Translations under genes and position numbers: made by a program
Notes under the pieces: model-generated
Database searches by the model: none
Seen by the model: the letters and a program-made list of their open reading frames with translations, nothing else
Told to the model about the DNA's origin: nothing
In this document: positions 50,498-56,776 of the stretch, piece by piece
Numbering within the stretch: position 1 is the stretch's first letter
How the letters are laid out: the number at the start of each line of letters is the position of its first letter
Assembly: GCF_013359815.1 (NCBI RefSeq)
Contig: NZ_JABMCF010000026.1
Coordinates: 1 to 56,776, forward strand
Source: Curtobacterium flaccumfaciens
Lineage (GTDB): Bacteria; Actinomycetota; Actinomycetes; Actinomycetales; Microbacteriaceae
Reading direction: 5' to 3'
DNA: 56,776 nt

Positions 50498-52134
50498 GAC
50501 GGCACGTCCTCGGCCGCGACGTCGGCACCGTTCGCCCACGCCGCGGCGGGGCCGGCAGCGTCGGCACGCCTCGCTAGCGCGTCACGGGAGTTGCGGGTCT
50601 CCGGCGTGAGGAATGAGCCCGAGAGCATGCCCTGCAGTCGCAGGCGTCCCGTCTTCCCGTCATCGCCGCCGCCGTGCTCGGTCGGGAGGCTCCACGAGGG
50701 GACCTCGGTCGTGTAGATCGCGTCACCGTTGATGCCGATGAGTGTGTGGCCAGGGACCGCGAGAGCTCCTGCGGTCTTGAGCCCGAGCCCGGATGCGCTG
50801 GAGAGCACCGCAGCGCGGCCTCGGCCCCAGATCTGCGCGGAGAACTCGGGGTGGAAGAACATCCGCGCCCGCTCGCTGACGGTGCTGGGGATCTGGTACA
50901 GGAACAGCTTCCCCTGCCGGACCATCGTCGATTGGTACTCCGCCGGCACATCGAACGCGCTCTCCGCGACCCGGGTTTGCGCACGTCCCGCGGAGTTGAA
51001 GTTACCGACGGTCTGCAGCAGGATCGCGCGCAGCGCCCCGGCGAGAGCGCGACGCAGCAGCGGCGGGAGATCTGGGTTGCCCTGCACACGGTCGCGTGCG
51101 CGCTTGATCCGCTCGTAGAACGTGTCCAGGGGGCGGGCGCGGGTGAACTGGATCGCTTCGAGGGGTTCGACGAGCCATCCCGCGTTCAGCGCAACGAACA
51201 CCTCGGCCGCATCGGCCCAGGTCTCCCCCGTCGCGCCGGGACGGTTCGGGTAGTACCAGCCGTCCTCGACCTTGCGGTGCTGCATGCCGAGTAGCCCGAC
51301 GTGGTTCCAGTCGTTGGGCACCGTGAAGCGGACGAAGAACCGTGCGCGAGCGTAGGGGTCGTTCTCGAGGAGGTCGTATGCAGCGGAGCGCTTTAAACGA
51401 AGGCCCGGGCCGATACCAAGCTCGCGGCCGAGAGAGGCATACATGAACCGGCCGTCGACGTGGGCAAAGGTCTGGATCTTCTTCGTCTTCTTCGGATCGA
51501 TCAGCGGCACGCAGTCGTCATGCTGGCTCATGCTCGGCCCGGCGACCATGTGGTCGTAGTGGTGCTGCCCCGCGCTCCCGCGGATCTCCTCCGCCATGTC
51601 CGGGGACACCGGGATCGGGTTGACGTTCTTCGGGAGCGACCACGCCCAGAGGTTCGTGCCCGTCGCCGCCGGCGAGAGCATCAGCCGTGCACGGTCGTCG
51701 ACGCCGGCGACGATCTCCTCGAGCGTGTTCCACGCCATGCGGGCCTGCGCCGGCGTGAGCGGAACGTCGCCGAACCACTCCTCCACGGTGCGGACCTCGA
51801 TCTTCTGGCCCGTGACCGCATGCTCGAACCGGCCCGTGGGCGGTCCGCCGGCAACCCAGTGGGAGCCGGGAATCCAGTTGGGGGTCTGCACGAACAGCCA
51901 GTGCCGGATACCGGGCGCTGGCTCCGGGCGCTTGCCGGTGAGCATGATCCGCTCGGCGCCGAAGCTGGCCGCGGTGTCGAGCAAGTCCGTGAGGTTGGGG
52001 TTCTTCCGGTTACCGCCGACCTTCGGCCGGACCGTGGTGCCTTCTCGGGTGACGCCCTGGCCGGTGGTGTGGTCGAGCCAGATCGTGGGGACCTCTTTCG
52101 GGGTCCAACCGCGGGGACGGAAGCTGTTGTCCAT
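50494..52134 (-). CDS. protein with family-B DNA-polymerase-like palm motifs
   Basis: 546 residues. The C-terminal two-thirds follow the order of a family B polymerase palm: HVDGRFMYAS near 226-234 (motif A, DxxSLYP-like, Asp227), GWYYPNRPG to EVFVALNAGWLVEPLEAIQF (the strand region before the fingers), LRAILLQTVGNFNSAG near 368-383 (motif B, KxxxNSxYG-like) and INGDAIYTTE near 468-476 (motif C, DTDS-like, Asp471). The first Asp of motif C is Asn, so activity is doubtful. No exonuclease domain is seen. Octad array C lies just upstream. It may be a replication protein or a degenerate polymerase with a binding role. Confidence 0.45.
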   Translation of the reverse strand: MDNSFRPRGWTPKEVPTIWLDHTTGQGVTREGTTVRPKVGGNRKNPNLTDLLDTAASFGAERIMLTGKRPEPAPGIRHWLFVQTPNWIPGSHWVAGGPPTGRFEHAVTGQKIEVRTVEEWFGDVPLTPAQARMAWNTLEEIVAGVDDRARLMLSPAATGTNLWAWSLPKNVNPIPVSPDMAEEIRGSAGQHHYDHMVAGPSMSQHDDCVPLIDPKKTKKIQTFAHVDGRFMYASLGRELGIGPGLRLKRSAAYDLLENDPYARARFFVRFTVPNDWNHVGLLGMQHRKVEDGWYYPNRPGATGETWADAAEVFVALNAGWLVEPLEAIQFTRARPLDTFYERIKRARDRVQGNPDLPPLLRRALAGALRAILLQTVGNFNSAGRAQTRVAESAFDVPAEYQSTMVRQGKLFLYQIPSTVSERARMFFHPEFSAQIWGRGRAAVLSSASGLGLKTAGALAVPGHTLIGINGDAIYTTEVPSWSLPTEHGGGDDGKTGRLRLQGMLSGSFLTPETRNSRDALARRADAAGPAAAWANGADVAAEDVPS

Positions 52135-52145
52135 CGCGCATTCCT

Positions 52146-52193
52146 TCCAGAGTTCCAGAGCTACAGAGGTCCGGACTTACAGACTTACAGAGT
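52146..52193. repeat. octad repeat array C (6 units)
   Basis: Six units in register: TCCAGAGT, TCCAGAGC, TACAGAGG, TCCGGACT, TACAGACT, TACAGAGT. It fills the gap between the RHH partner gene and the ATG of the PolB-like gene (12 bp away), so it could control that gene. Confidence 0.75.
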
Positions 52194-52582
52194 CAGTCGG
52201 TGAGGCCGAGGGAGGCGCGGAGCTCAGCCTCAGTGGAGCCCTGCAGCTCGTCGGCGCGCGACATCAGCAGGTCGACGGCGACGCGGATCAGCGTGTTGTC
52301 GGTGATGCGCGGTCCCGGAGCCAGGCGTGTGCGCTGCAGCCGGCGGGCGTAGCGAGACAGGTCCTCGAGCTGCTCGTCCCGGAACCGGCACTCCTTGCGA
52401 GTGAGCTCCTCGAACAGCGCGGTTGCCGCGGCCGGCTTCTCAGCCGCCGGCTCGGGTGTCTCAGGCGTGGTCGCGGCGGTGGCAGGAGCGTCCGTCGGGG
52501 CCGTATCCGCCGCCGGTTGCGGTTCGGTTGTTTCGTCGGCTGCCGAGCTGTCCAGCAGTGCGGTGAGCTTCTTCCGAGGCAT
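52193..52582 (-). CDS. ParB-like partner, C-terminal RHH
   Basis: 129 residues. N-terminal Ala/Pro/Thr-rich tail (about 1-60) that could touch ParA, then RFRDEQLEDLSRYARRLQRT and PRITDNTLIRVAVDLLMSRA, a ribbon-helix-helix-like DNA-binding unit. It overlaps parA (TGATG). Arrays C and D flank the parA-RHH pair, so this protein is the best candidate to bind the octads. Confidence 0.7.
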   Translation of the reverse strand: MPRKKLTALLDSSAADETTEPQPAADTAPTDAPATAATTPETPEPAAEKPAAATALFEELTRKECRFRDEQLEDLSRYARRLQRTRLAPGPRITDNTLIRVAVDLLMSRADELQGSTEAELRASLGLTD

Positions 52583-53286
52583 CAGTGGTCCTCCTGCACG
52601 GTTCGGGGTGACATGGCGCGGATTGAGAGGAGCTCCATTGCGATGCGGCGGAAGTCCTCGCTGGCCTTGAGGTCGTTGCGGGACGCTCGGTACTGCGTCA
52701 CGACCAACCCGTCGATCGGAGCCTTGGAGTGCGACTTGTATCGGCGGACCGCGTTCTGGAACCGGCGCAGGCCGATCTGGTCGACGAGCTCCTGGATGTC
52801 TTCGAGATCCTGGGGTGTTCTCGGGTCGTACTTGTTGATCAGCACCCGGTAGTCCAGGCCGCGCGGGACGATGAGTGTCTCGATGGTCTTGCGCAGCGGA
52901 TCGATCGAGAGCGCCTCGGCCTCGGTCGGAGCGATGACGAAGTCGGCCTCGTCCAGAACGGGCGTGAGGATGTGGGTCGACTCGAGCGAGCCCGGGGTGT
53001 CGACGATGATGACGTCGTACGGGAGTTCCCGCAGCCGGGCGAGGTTGTTGGGGTCGAGGTCCGCGGCGAAGTCGAAGGGCAGGTTGTCCCCGGCTCGCTC
53101 GGCCCAGAACGTGACCGAGCCCTGAGGGTCGATGTCGACGACGAGGACTCGGCATGTCTCGGACAGCACTGCGGCGAGTCCCATCGTGGTCGTGGTCTTG
53201 CCGACGCCGCCCTTCTGCATCGCGATCGCGACGATCCAGGGCGCCGTTGGTGTTGCCGCAGCGGTAGCTTTCCGTGGAGTTGGCAT
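52582..53286 (-). CDS. parA: ParA-family partition ATPase
   Basis: 234 residues. Deviant Walker A IAMQKGGVGKTTTTMGLAAV, Walker A' VLVVDIDPQGSVTFWAER, Walker B DVIIVDTPGSLES. This is type Ib-like ParA without a long HTH N-terminus. Start ATG 53286 has GGAAGGA before it. It moves plasmid copies along the nucleoid together with its partner at 52193. Confidence 0.92.
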   Translation of the reverse strand: MPTPRKATAAATPTAPWIVAIAMQKGGVGKTTTTMGLAAVLSETCRVLVVDIDPQGSVTFWAERAGDNLPFDFAADLDPNNLARLRELPYDVIIVDTPGSLESTHILTPVLDEADFVIAPTEAEALSIDPLRKTIETLIVPRGLDYRVLINKYDPRTPQDLEDIQELVDQIGLRRFQNAVRRYKSHSKAPIDGLVVTQYRASRNDLKASEDFRRIAMELLSIRAMSPRTVQEDH

Positions 53287-53331
53287 GGTGCGTCCTTCCG
53301 GTTTCGATCTGACGTTGACGAATGTACTACA

Positions 53332-53387
53332 CCCGGAGTTCGGAAGCAACAGAGTTACGAAGTTCGGAAGATACAGAGTCTGTAAGT
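53332..53387. repeat. octad repeat array D (7 units) between parA and the HD gene
   Basis: Seven units in register: CCCGGAGT, TCGGAAGC, AACAGAGT, TACGAAGT, TCGGAAGA, TACAGAGT, CTGTAAGT. It lies 46 bp upstream of parA and 29 bp upstream of the divergent HD-hydrolase gene, so a protein bound here could act on both operons. Confidence 0.78.
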
Positions 53388-53415
53388 TGCGTTAGGAACG
53401 TGCTACTTTGGACGC

Positions 53416-53868
53416 ATGAGACAGGAGCAGCTGATCGCGGTGGCGTTGACGATCGCCCGCGAGGCGCACGCTGGGCAGGTCGACAAGGCCGGCCGCGCCT
53501 ACATCGAGCACCCTGTCCGCGTCGCCAAGAGAGTCCGCCGGCGGAACCCAGATGCCTCGGCGGGTGTGGTCGCGGCAGCGCTCCTGCATGACGTCCTCGA
53601 GGACACCGAGCTCACCCGAGCGGATCTCCTCGATCGCGGCATCCCCGTCGACGTCGTCGATGACGTCGACGCCGTCACCAAGCGCGCGGGGGAGTCACCC
53701 GAGGAGTACTTCGCCCGCGTGCGTGCTCGAGCCGGTGCCCGAGCGGTCAAGGGCGCCGACATCGAAGACAACACCGACCCCGAACGTCTCGCGCAGCTCG
53801 ACGAGCCCACACGCCGACGACTGCTGGCGAAGTACGAACGCTCCCAGCAGCTGCTCGAGGGGGAGTAA
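53416..53868 (+). CDS. HD-domain hydrolase, SpoT/SAH-like (possible alarmone hydrolase antitoxin)
   Basis: 150 residues, size of a small alarmone hydrolase. Conserved motif positions: HAGQVDKAGRAYIEHPVRVA (His and Arg), AAALLHDVLEDTELT (HD and ED), VKGADIEDNTDPERL (Asp/Asn pair), as in the hydrolase half of RelA/SpoT. It is followed after 4 bp by a synthetase-like gene. In toxSAS systems such a hydrolase is the antitoxin that removes the alarmone. The upstream region holds octad array D. Confidence 0.8.
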   Translation: MRQEQLIAVALTIAREAHAGQVDKAGRAYIEHPVRVAKRVRRRNPDASAGVVAAALLHDVLEDTELTRADLLDRGIPVDVVDDVDAVTKRAGESPEEYFARVRARAGARAVKGADIEDNTDPERLAQLDEPTRRRLLAKYERSQQLLEGE

Positions 53869-53872
53869 CCCC

Positions 53873-54709
53873 GTGTGTCAGTCCTGCGCGGAGGGAGGCC
53901 GGCGCTGCCGGGACCGGCGACGCCTCCAGCAGCTCACCACAGCCGATCTCGCGCCCGAACAGGTGAAACCGCTCCCCGTGGTCGACTGGGCAGGCAACGC
54001 GGCAGACGACGGCGCAGAGGCCGTCTGGCGGGACTACGCGCCGGCGATCGCCACCGAGACGATCGCCGTGCTCGCCGAGACCCGTGCCGCCGAGCAGCAC
54101 ACCACCACTGACGTCGTCGACGCGATCCCTGCCGGCGCCCGGCCGCACGGGCTCGAGTTCCGGGTGAAGAGCCCCGCCTCGCTCGCCCGGAAGATCCGCA
54201 GCCGCGCGGCCGTCACGGCAGCTGCGCAGAGTGCTGGTGGCCTGGTGGGAGTCTCGGACAAGCTGACCGATTTGCTCCGCTACACCGCCGTCACCCCGCG
54301 GCACGATGACCTCGCCGGCACCGCGGCCACCACGATCGCCGCCCTCGAGGCGCGCGGGTACGCCGTGGTGTCCGCTGAGCACTCCTACGTCGCCGGCAAC
54401 GCGTACAAGGGCATCCACGTCCTCGTGCAGCACGGCGACGAGCGCCCCGTCGAGATCCAGTTCCACTCCGAGCTCAGCCAGGCCGTCAAGGACGAGAACC
54501 ACGTCGACTACGAGCTCGAGCGCGACCGCACACACCCCTACGCCGAACGAGCGGCAGCCCACCAACGCATGCTCGACCGCTCGAGCGAGATCCCGACACC
54601 GGCCGGCCTCAACCGGCTCACCAGCATCGGGGGCCGTCCGCTGACGGAGAAGACCTACCCGAATCCGTACTCCGTGGCGCACAATGAAGCAGAGGAGACG
54701 AACCGATGA
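53873..54709 (+). CDS. RelA/SpoT synthetase-like protein (possible toxSAS toxin)
   Basis: 278 residues from GTG 53873. The middle follows the RelA/SpoT nucleotidyltransferase pattern: RVKSPASLARKI (97-108, RxKS), DLLRYTAVTP (133-142), GYAVVSAEHSYVAGNAYKGI (the YxSIH-like G-loop with His182) and VEIQFHSELSQAVKDENHVD (193-212, the EIQ motif). N- and C-terminal extensions are of unknown function; the N-terminus has a CxxC...C. It probably makes (p)ppGpp-like or pyrophosphorylated products, or modifies tRNA. Coupled with the upstream HD gene. Confidence 0.7.
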   Translation: MCQSCAEGGRRCRDRRRLQQLTTADLAPEQVKPLPVVDWAGNAADDGAEAVWRDYAPAIATETIAVLAETRAAEQHTTTDVVDAIPAGARPHGLEFRVKSPASLARKIRSRAAVTAAAQSAGGLVGVSDKLTDLLRYTAVTPRHDDLAGTAATTIAALEARGYAVVSAEHSYVAGNAYKGIHVLVQHGDERPVEIQFHSELSQAVKDENHVDYELERDRTHPYAERAAAHQRMLDRSSEIPTPAGLNRLTSIGGRPLTEKTYPNPYSVAHNEAEETNR

Positions 54710-55248
54710 CCCAGTTCTACGTAGTCCGCGACAGCGACGAGAACCTGGTGTGGATCGCCGCCCATGAGACGGCCGGCGAGCACCGGATCTTTGTCTACCT
54801 GCCCAACACCGGCACCTGGCAGCACAGCACTGCCGTCGAGGACGACTTCTACGCCTCAGATCGCACAGCCACCTACATGCCGATCAGCGCCGATCAGGCC
54901 GCCCGGCAGCTTCCGAACCTGCAGAAGGTCAGCGCCAAGACCGCCGGGTGGCTGCTCGAGGACCTCACCTCGAGCGCCACTGCCACCGGCGCCGAGCTCG
55001 GACTCCCGATCGTCACCGCCGCACGCCCCACGACAGAGGCGCAGGTTATCGAGATCCTCGTCATCAACGACGGCCGCACCTGGACCGTTGTCTACAACGG
55101 CCCGAGCAACGGGGCTGCTCGCACGTTCGCCAGCGAACTGCGCAACGGCAAGAAGAACCGAATCAACCGCATCGGTCGGTTCGACGCCCGCGTCGTCCGG
55201 GAGACCGTCGTGGAAGCCCGCCGCATCGTGGAGAAGGCCAGCGCATAG
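54706..55248 (+). CDS. hypothetical protein, third gene of the HD/synthetase operon
   Basis: 180 residues, overlapping the synthetase-like gene by 4 bases. The beginning MTQFYVVRDSDENLVWIAAH is beta-rich; the rest is mixed (AGWLLEDLTSSATATGAELG, VYNGPSNGAARTFASELRNG). It may be a third component, as some toxSAS loci carry an additional gene. No family recognised. Confidence 0.55.
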   Translation: MTQFYVVRDSDENLVWIAAHETAGEHRIFVYLPNTGTWQHSTAVEDDFYASDRTATYMPISADQAARQLPNLQKVSAKTAGWLLEDLTSSATATGAELGLPIVTAARPTTEAQVIEILVINDGRTWTVVYNGPSNGAARTFASELRNGKKNRINRIGRFDARVVRETVVEARRIVEKASA

Positions 55249-55256
55249 CTGTCAGC

Positions 55257-56159
55257 TCAGAGCTTGGCGATCTGCCAGGACTGGTCGACGTCGAGTCGGA
55301 TCTCCACACGGTTGTCGAAGTCGCGTGGCCAATCCCTCCCGTGGGCAAGCACGAGGAACCGATCGCCAGCGTGGATATTAGCGAGCTTGTCCGCCGAATA
55401 TGCGGCCACGACCAGTTCACGCTCGTCACCACGGCCGCGCCACCGGACCTTCACATTCGTGCGTGACGTGACACGGTGCTTTGCGCCGTTCACTGTCGAG
55501 AGCGGCTCTTGTTCAGCCTCAAAGATCATCGCCACAGGCGAAATTTGCGTCTGGTAGGTGACTTCCGAAAGACGACGGTAGTAACGGCGAAGAGCGGCCT
55601 CATCTGATACCTCGAAGCAGAAGTCACGCCAGAAGACGAGGTCGACCTCACCCTTCCCGTTTCTGTACTCGATGCGGAGCTGGTTCGCGAAGGCCTCGTC
55701 GTCATCGAACTGCCGCATGAACTTGACGATCCGCACGGCGCTGGCGAACGTCGCAGCCCATGACGGAGCGTTCGTGCGCTTCCGCACCGTGTCTGTGGTG
55801 CGTTCCACGGCACGCTCGACGGGTTCCCCGGGCAGCCGGAGGAAGTACTTTTTGTCACGGGCGTCGATCTCGACTCTTTCTGTCGCCCGGACACCCTCCA
55901 TGAGCGTGCGGAAGTTCAGCGGACAGTCGACAGCGTGTGTCTGCTTCCGGGAGAGACGCAAGTGCGCGGGGATCTCTGTCCCCTTCTGATTGACAGAAGC
56001 GGTGACCGAGGACAGCGGCACCGGGCAGTAGAGGCATGTCAGGTCGCCCCGGGCAGGGCGATCTACTATGTCGCCCGGTTTCACCGGACGAGACTGCCTG
56101 TCGACTCCCGCGCCCTCCCACAGGCGAGCTTCCTGGTACTTCGCCACCTTTTTAGCCAT
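55257..56159 (-). CDS. hypothetical protein with a Cys/His zinc-like motif
   Basis: 300 residues from ATG 56159 with GGGGAGG upstream. The N-terminal part has LTCLYCPVPLSSV and, some 30 residues on, RKQTHAVDCPLNF, which could bind zinc in the way of CoiA-like or other nucleic-acid proteins. The rest is mixed and not recognised (AFANQLRIEYRNGKGEVDLV, RELVVAAYSADKLANIHAGD). It is convergent with the synthetase operon. Confidence 0.55.
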   Translation of the reverse strand: MAKKVAKYQEARLWEGAGVDRQSRPVKPGDIVDRPARGDLTCLYCPVPLSSVTASVNQKGTEIPAHLRLSRKQTHAVDCPLNFRTLMEGVRATERVEIDARDKKYFLRLPGEPVERAVERTTDTVRKRTNAPSWAATFASAVRIVKFMRQFDDDEAFANQLRIEYRNGKGEVDLVFWRDFCFEVSDEAALRRYYRRLSEVTYQTQISPVAMIFEAEQEPLSTVNGAKHRVTSRTNVKVRWRGRGDERELVVAAYSADKLANIHAGDRFLVLAHGRDWPRDFDNRVEIRLDVDQSWQIAKL

Positions 56160-56233
56160 CGGTGAGCCTCCCCGTTCAATACCTGATGAGACTCTACGAG
56201 AGACTTCTGTCAGTGCAAGGCGGTCCGGAGACC

Positions 56234-56266
56234 GGGGGTGGGTGTTCCGAGGAGACACCCACCCCC
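56234..56266. terminator. perfect 12-bp hairpin
   Basis: GGGGGTGGGTGT at 56234-56245 and ACACCCACCCCC at 56255-56266 with a 9-base loop. No T tract. It lies between the zinc-motif gene start and the antisense RNA promoter and may insulate these. Confidence 0.6.
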
Positions 56267-56283
56267 AAGGCGGGCAATGGTGG

Positions 56284-56347
56284 TATAGTCAAAGCGCCAA
56301 CTTAGTTACACCACCAACGCCCTGGGTTAGTCATCTGGGGCGTTTTT
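56284..56347 (+). ncRNA. putative antisense RNA antitoxin
   Basis: An extended -10 box TGGTATAGT (56281-56289) would start an RNA near 56295 that ends at the rho-independent terminator 56316-56347. It runs towards and over the 3' end of the small membrane peptide gene on the other strand, sharing the terminator region. It contains TTACACCACC (56306-56315), similar to TTTACCACC (56437-56445), the complement of the peptide's ribosome site, so it could pair with that site. This layout is that of Fst-type RNAI/RNAII. No -35 box is clear. Confidence 0.45.
56316..56347 (+). terminator. rho-independent terminator of the antisense RNA
   Basis: AACGCCC at 56316-56322 pairs with GGGCGTT at 56338-56344, followed by TTT. 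On the minus strand the same stem can form after the peptide stop, so it may work in both directions. Confidence 0.7.
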
Positions 56348-56435
56348 GGCGTCTCAACCATGCCCACGCGACGCACGACCAAATAATTATCTGGACAGCG
56401 TCATGTGCTGCTATCAATAGTGTTAGGTAGTCCAT
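56331..56435 (-). CDS. 34-residue hydrophobic peptide, putative type I toxin
   Basis: A short gene with a perfect ribosome site (AAGGAGGTGG, 8 bases before the ATG). The product starts MDYLTLLIAAHDAVQIIIW, has one hydrophobic span to WAWL, and ends with a basic tail RRQKRPR. Size, topology and the position opposite a short RNA fit Fst/Ldr-like membrane toxins. A TG-C-TAGAAT extended -10 lies upstream. Codon use (CTA, ATA, ATT, TTG) and AT content differ from the rest of the window, so it is probably acquired. Confidence 0.5.
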   Translation of the reverse strand: MDYLTLLIAAHDAVQIIIWSCVAWAWLRRQKRPR

Positions 56436-56552
56436 TTTTACCACCTCCTTCCGTAATACTATTCTAGCATATATCAGAGATATTCCCTAGATATCGGCAA
56501 AGTTAATTGACATTCTTGAGGAAATTGTTTTCGGATCGAGGCAGTGCGTAAA
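56436..56552. other. AT-rich promoter region of the small peptide gene
   Basis: Only AT-rich stretch of the window. It carries the peptide ribosome site (56441-56450) and a likely extended -10 box, TGCTAGAAT on the minus strand near 56464-56472. No other gene seen. Confidence 0.5.
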
Positions 56553-56589
56553 AATGCCGAAGACTCCGCATGGCGGAATCTTCGGCATT
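56553..56589 (-). terminator. rho-independent terminator of the rightmost gene
   Basis: AATGCCGAAGA and TCTTCGGCATT make an 11-bp stem, extended by TCCGC/GCGGA after one mismatch. On the minus strand TTTTT follows. It ends the partial gene at 56613. Confidence 0.85.
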
Positions 56590-56612
56590 CGGTTGTAGTA
56601 GCCGATATCTCG

Positions 56613-56776
56613 TTATTCGGTCAGGCTGATGCTGTCCTCGTCGATCTGATAGTCGCCCTTGTACGTCGGGTCCACATAGCGTTCATCCCCGCGGCGAAGG
56701 AGAGCGCTATCGGGATCCTTTGGCGTCATGTATACGTTCCACCGGCCAGTGTCATAGCCTTCTTCCCCGGCGGCGA
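56613..56776 (-). CDS. C-terminal end of an unknown protein (cut by window edge)
   Basis: 53 codons before the TAA at 56613-56615: GRWNVYMTPKDPDSALLRRG, DERYVDPTYKGDYQIDEDSI. Acidic and beta-like, no family recognised. Base composition is lower in GC than the plasmid core. A clear terminator follows. Confidence 0.7.
   Translation of the reverse strand, partial: AAGEEGYDTGRWNVYMTPKDPDSALLRRGDERYVDPTYKGDYQIDEDSISLTE

Noticed and set aside
51530..51570. HHYDH in the PolB-like protein as an HUH relaxase motif
   Set aside because: No second HUH element or catalytic Tyr context, and the surrounding order fits a polymerase palm better.

Overview
The window is high-GC DNA with strongly C/G-ending codons, GTG starts and many 4-base gene overlaps. 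Together with an actinobacterial-type Tad pilus, a TcpA/FtsK-like coupling protein, a GH12 cellulase-expansin pair and C4-dicarboxylate genes, this points to a large conjugative plasmid (or integrated plasmid) of a plant-associated actinobacterium, probably Microbacteriaceae (Curtobacterium/Clavibacter/Rathayibacter-like). The genus is an inference.

Layout. 1-2.5 kb: 3' remnant of metK, decayed coding scraps and a complete IS3-family element with 3-bp target duplication. 2.5-4.5 kb: secreted GH12 endoglucanase and bacterial expansin, translationally coupled, then a remnant of a second IS3 element. 4.5-12.1 kb: a nutrition cassette made of a DcuS/DcuR-type two-component system divergent from dctA, PEP carboxykinase and a long gluconeogenic-type GAPDH ending in a His-Gly repeat. 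12.2-18.2 kb: small accessory genes, several with broken frames. 18.2-32 kb (minus strand): Tad/Flp pilus genes plus a LysM-BTAD protein, macrodomain and GNAT genes. 32.2-40.8 kb (minus): type IV secretion/conjugation operon (NlpC/P60 hydrolase, VirB6-, VirB4-, pilin- and VirB8/TcpC-like). 41-45 kb (plus): a plasmid-encoded sigma-like factor and the FtsK/TcpA-like coupling protein. 45-56 kb: replication and maintenance: RHH repressor, Rep, AbiE system, HTH + PolB-like pair, ParA + RHH partner, an HD-hydrolase/alarmone-synthetase-like pair. 56.3-56.5 kb: an AT-rich locus with the layout of a type I toxin-antitoxin.

Regulatory structure not explained by genes. (1) A long conserved promoter-like element (TTTGTCCCGGT, 15 bp, CACC, then a dyad) lies 18-37 bp upstream of the first gene of four transfer/pilus operons, with a weaker fifth copy. 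The sigma-like gene sits among them, so a dedicated transfer regulon is inferred. (2) About 43 degenerate 8-bp repeats in strict register lie at four places: upstream of rep, downstream of rep, upstream of the PolB-like gene, and between parA and the HD/synthetase operon. They resemble in concept the heptad sites of the omega RHH regulator of pSM19035. (3) A short motif is shared by the RHH repressor gene and the rep upstream region (CopG-like control).

Several reading frames break exactly at homopolymer runs (C5, C7, C10), so some apparent pseudogenes may be sequencing errors. No tRNA, rRNA, CRISPR or recognisable relaxase was found.
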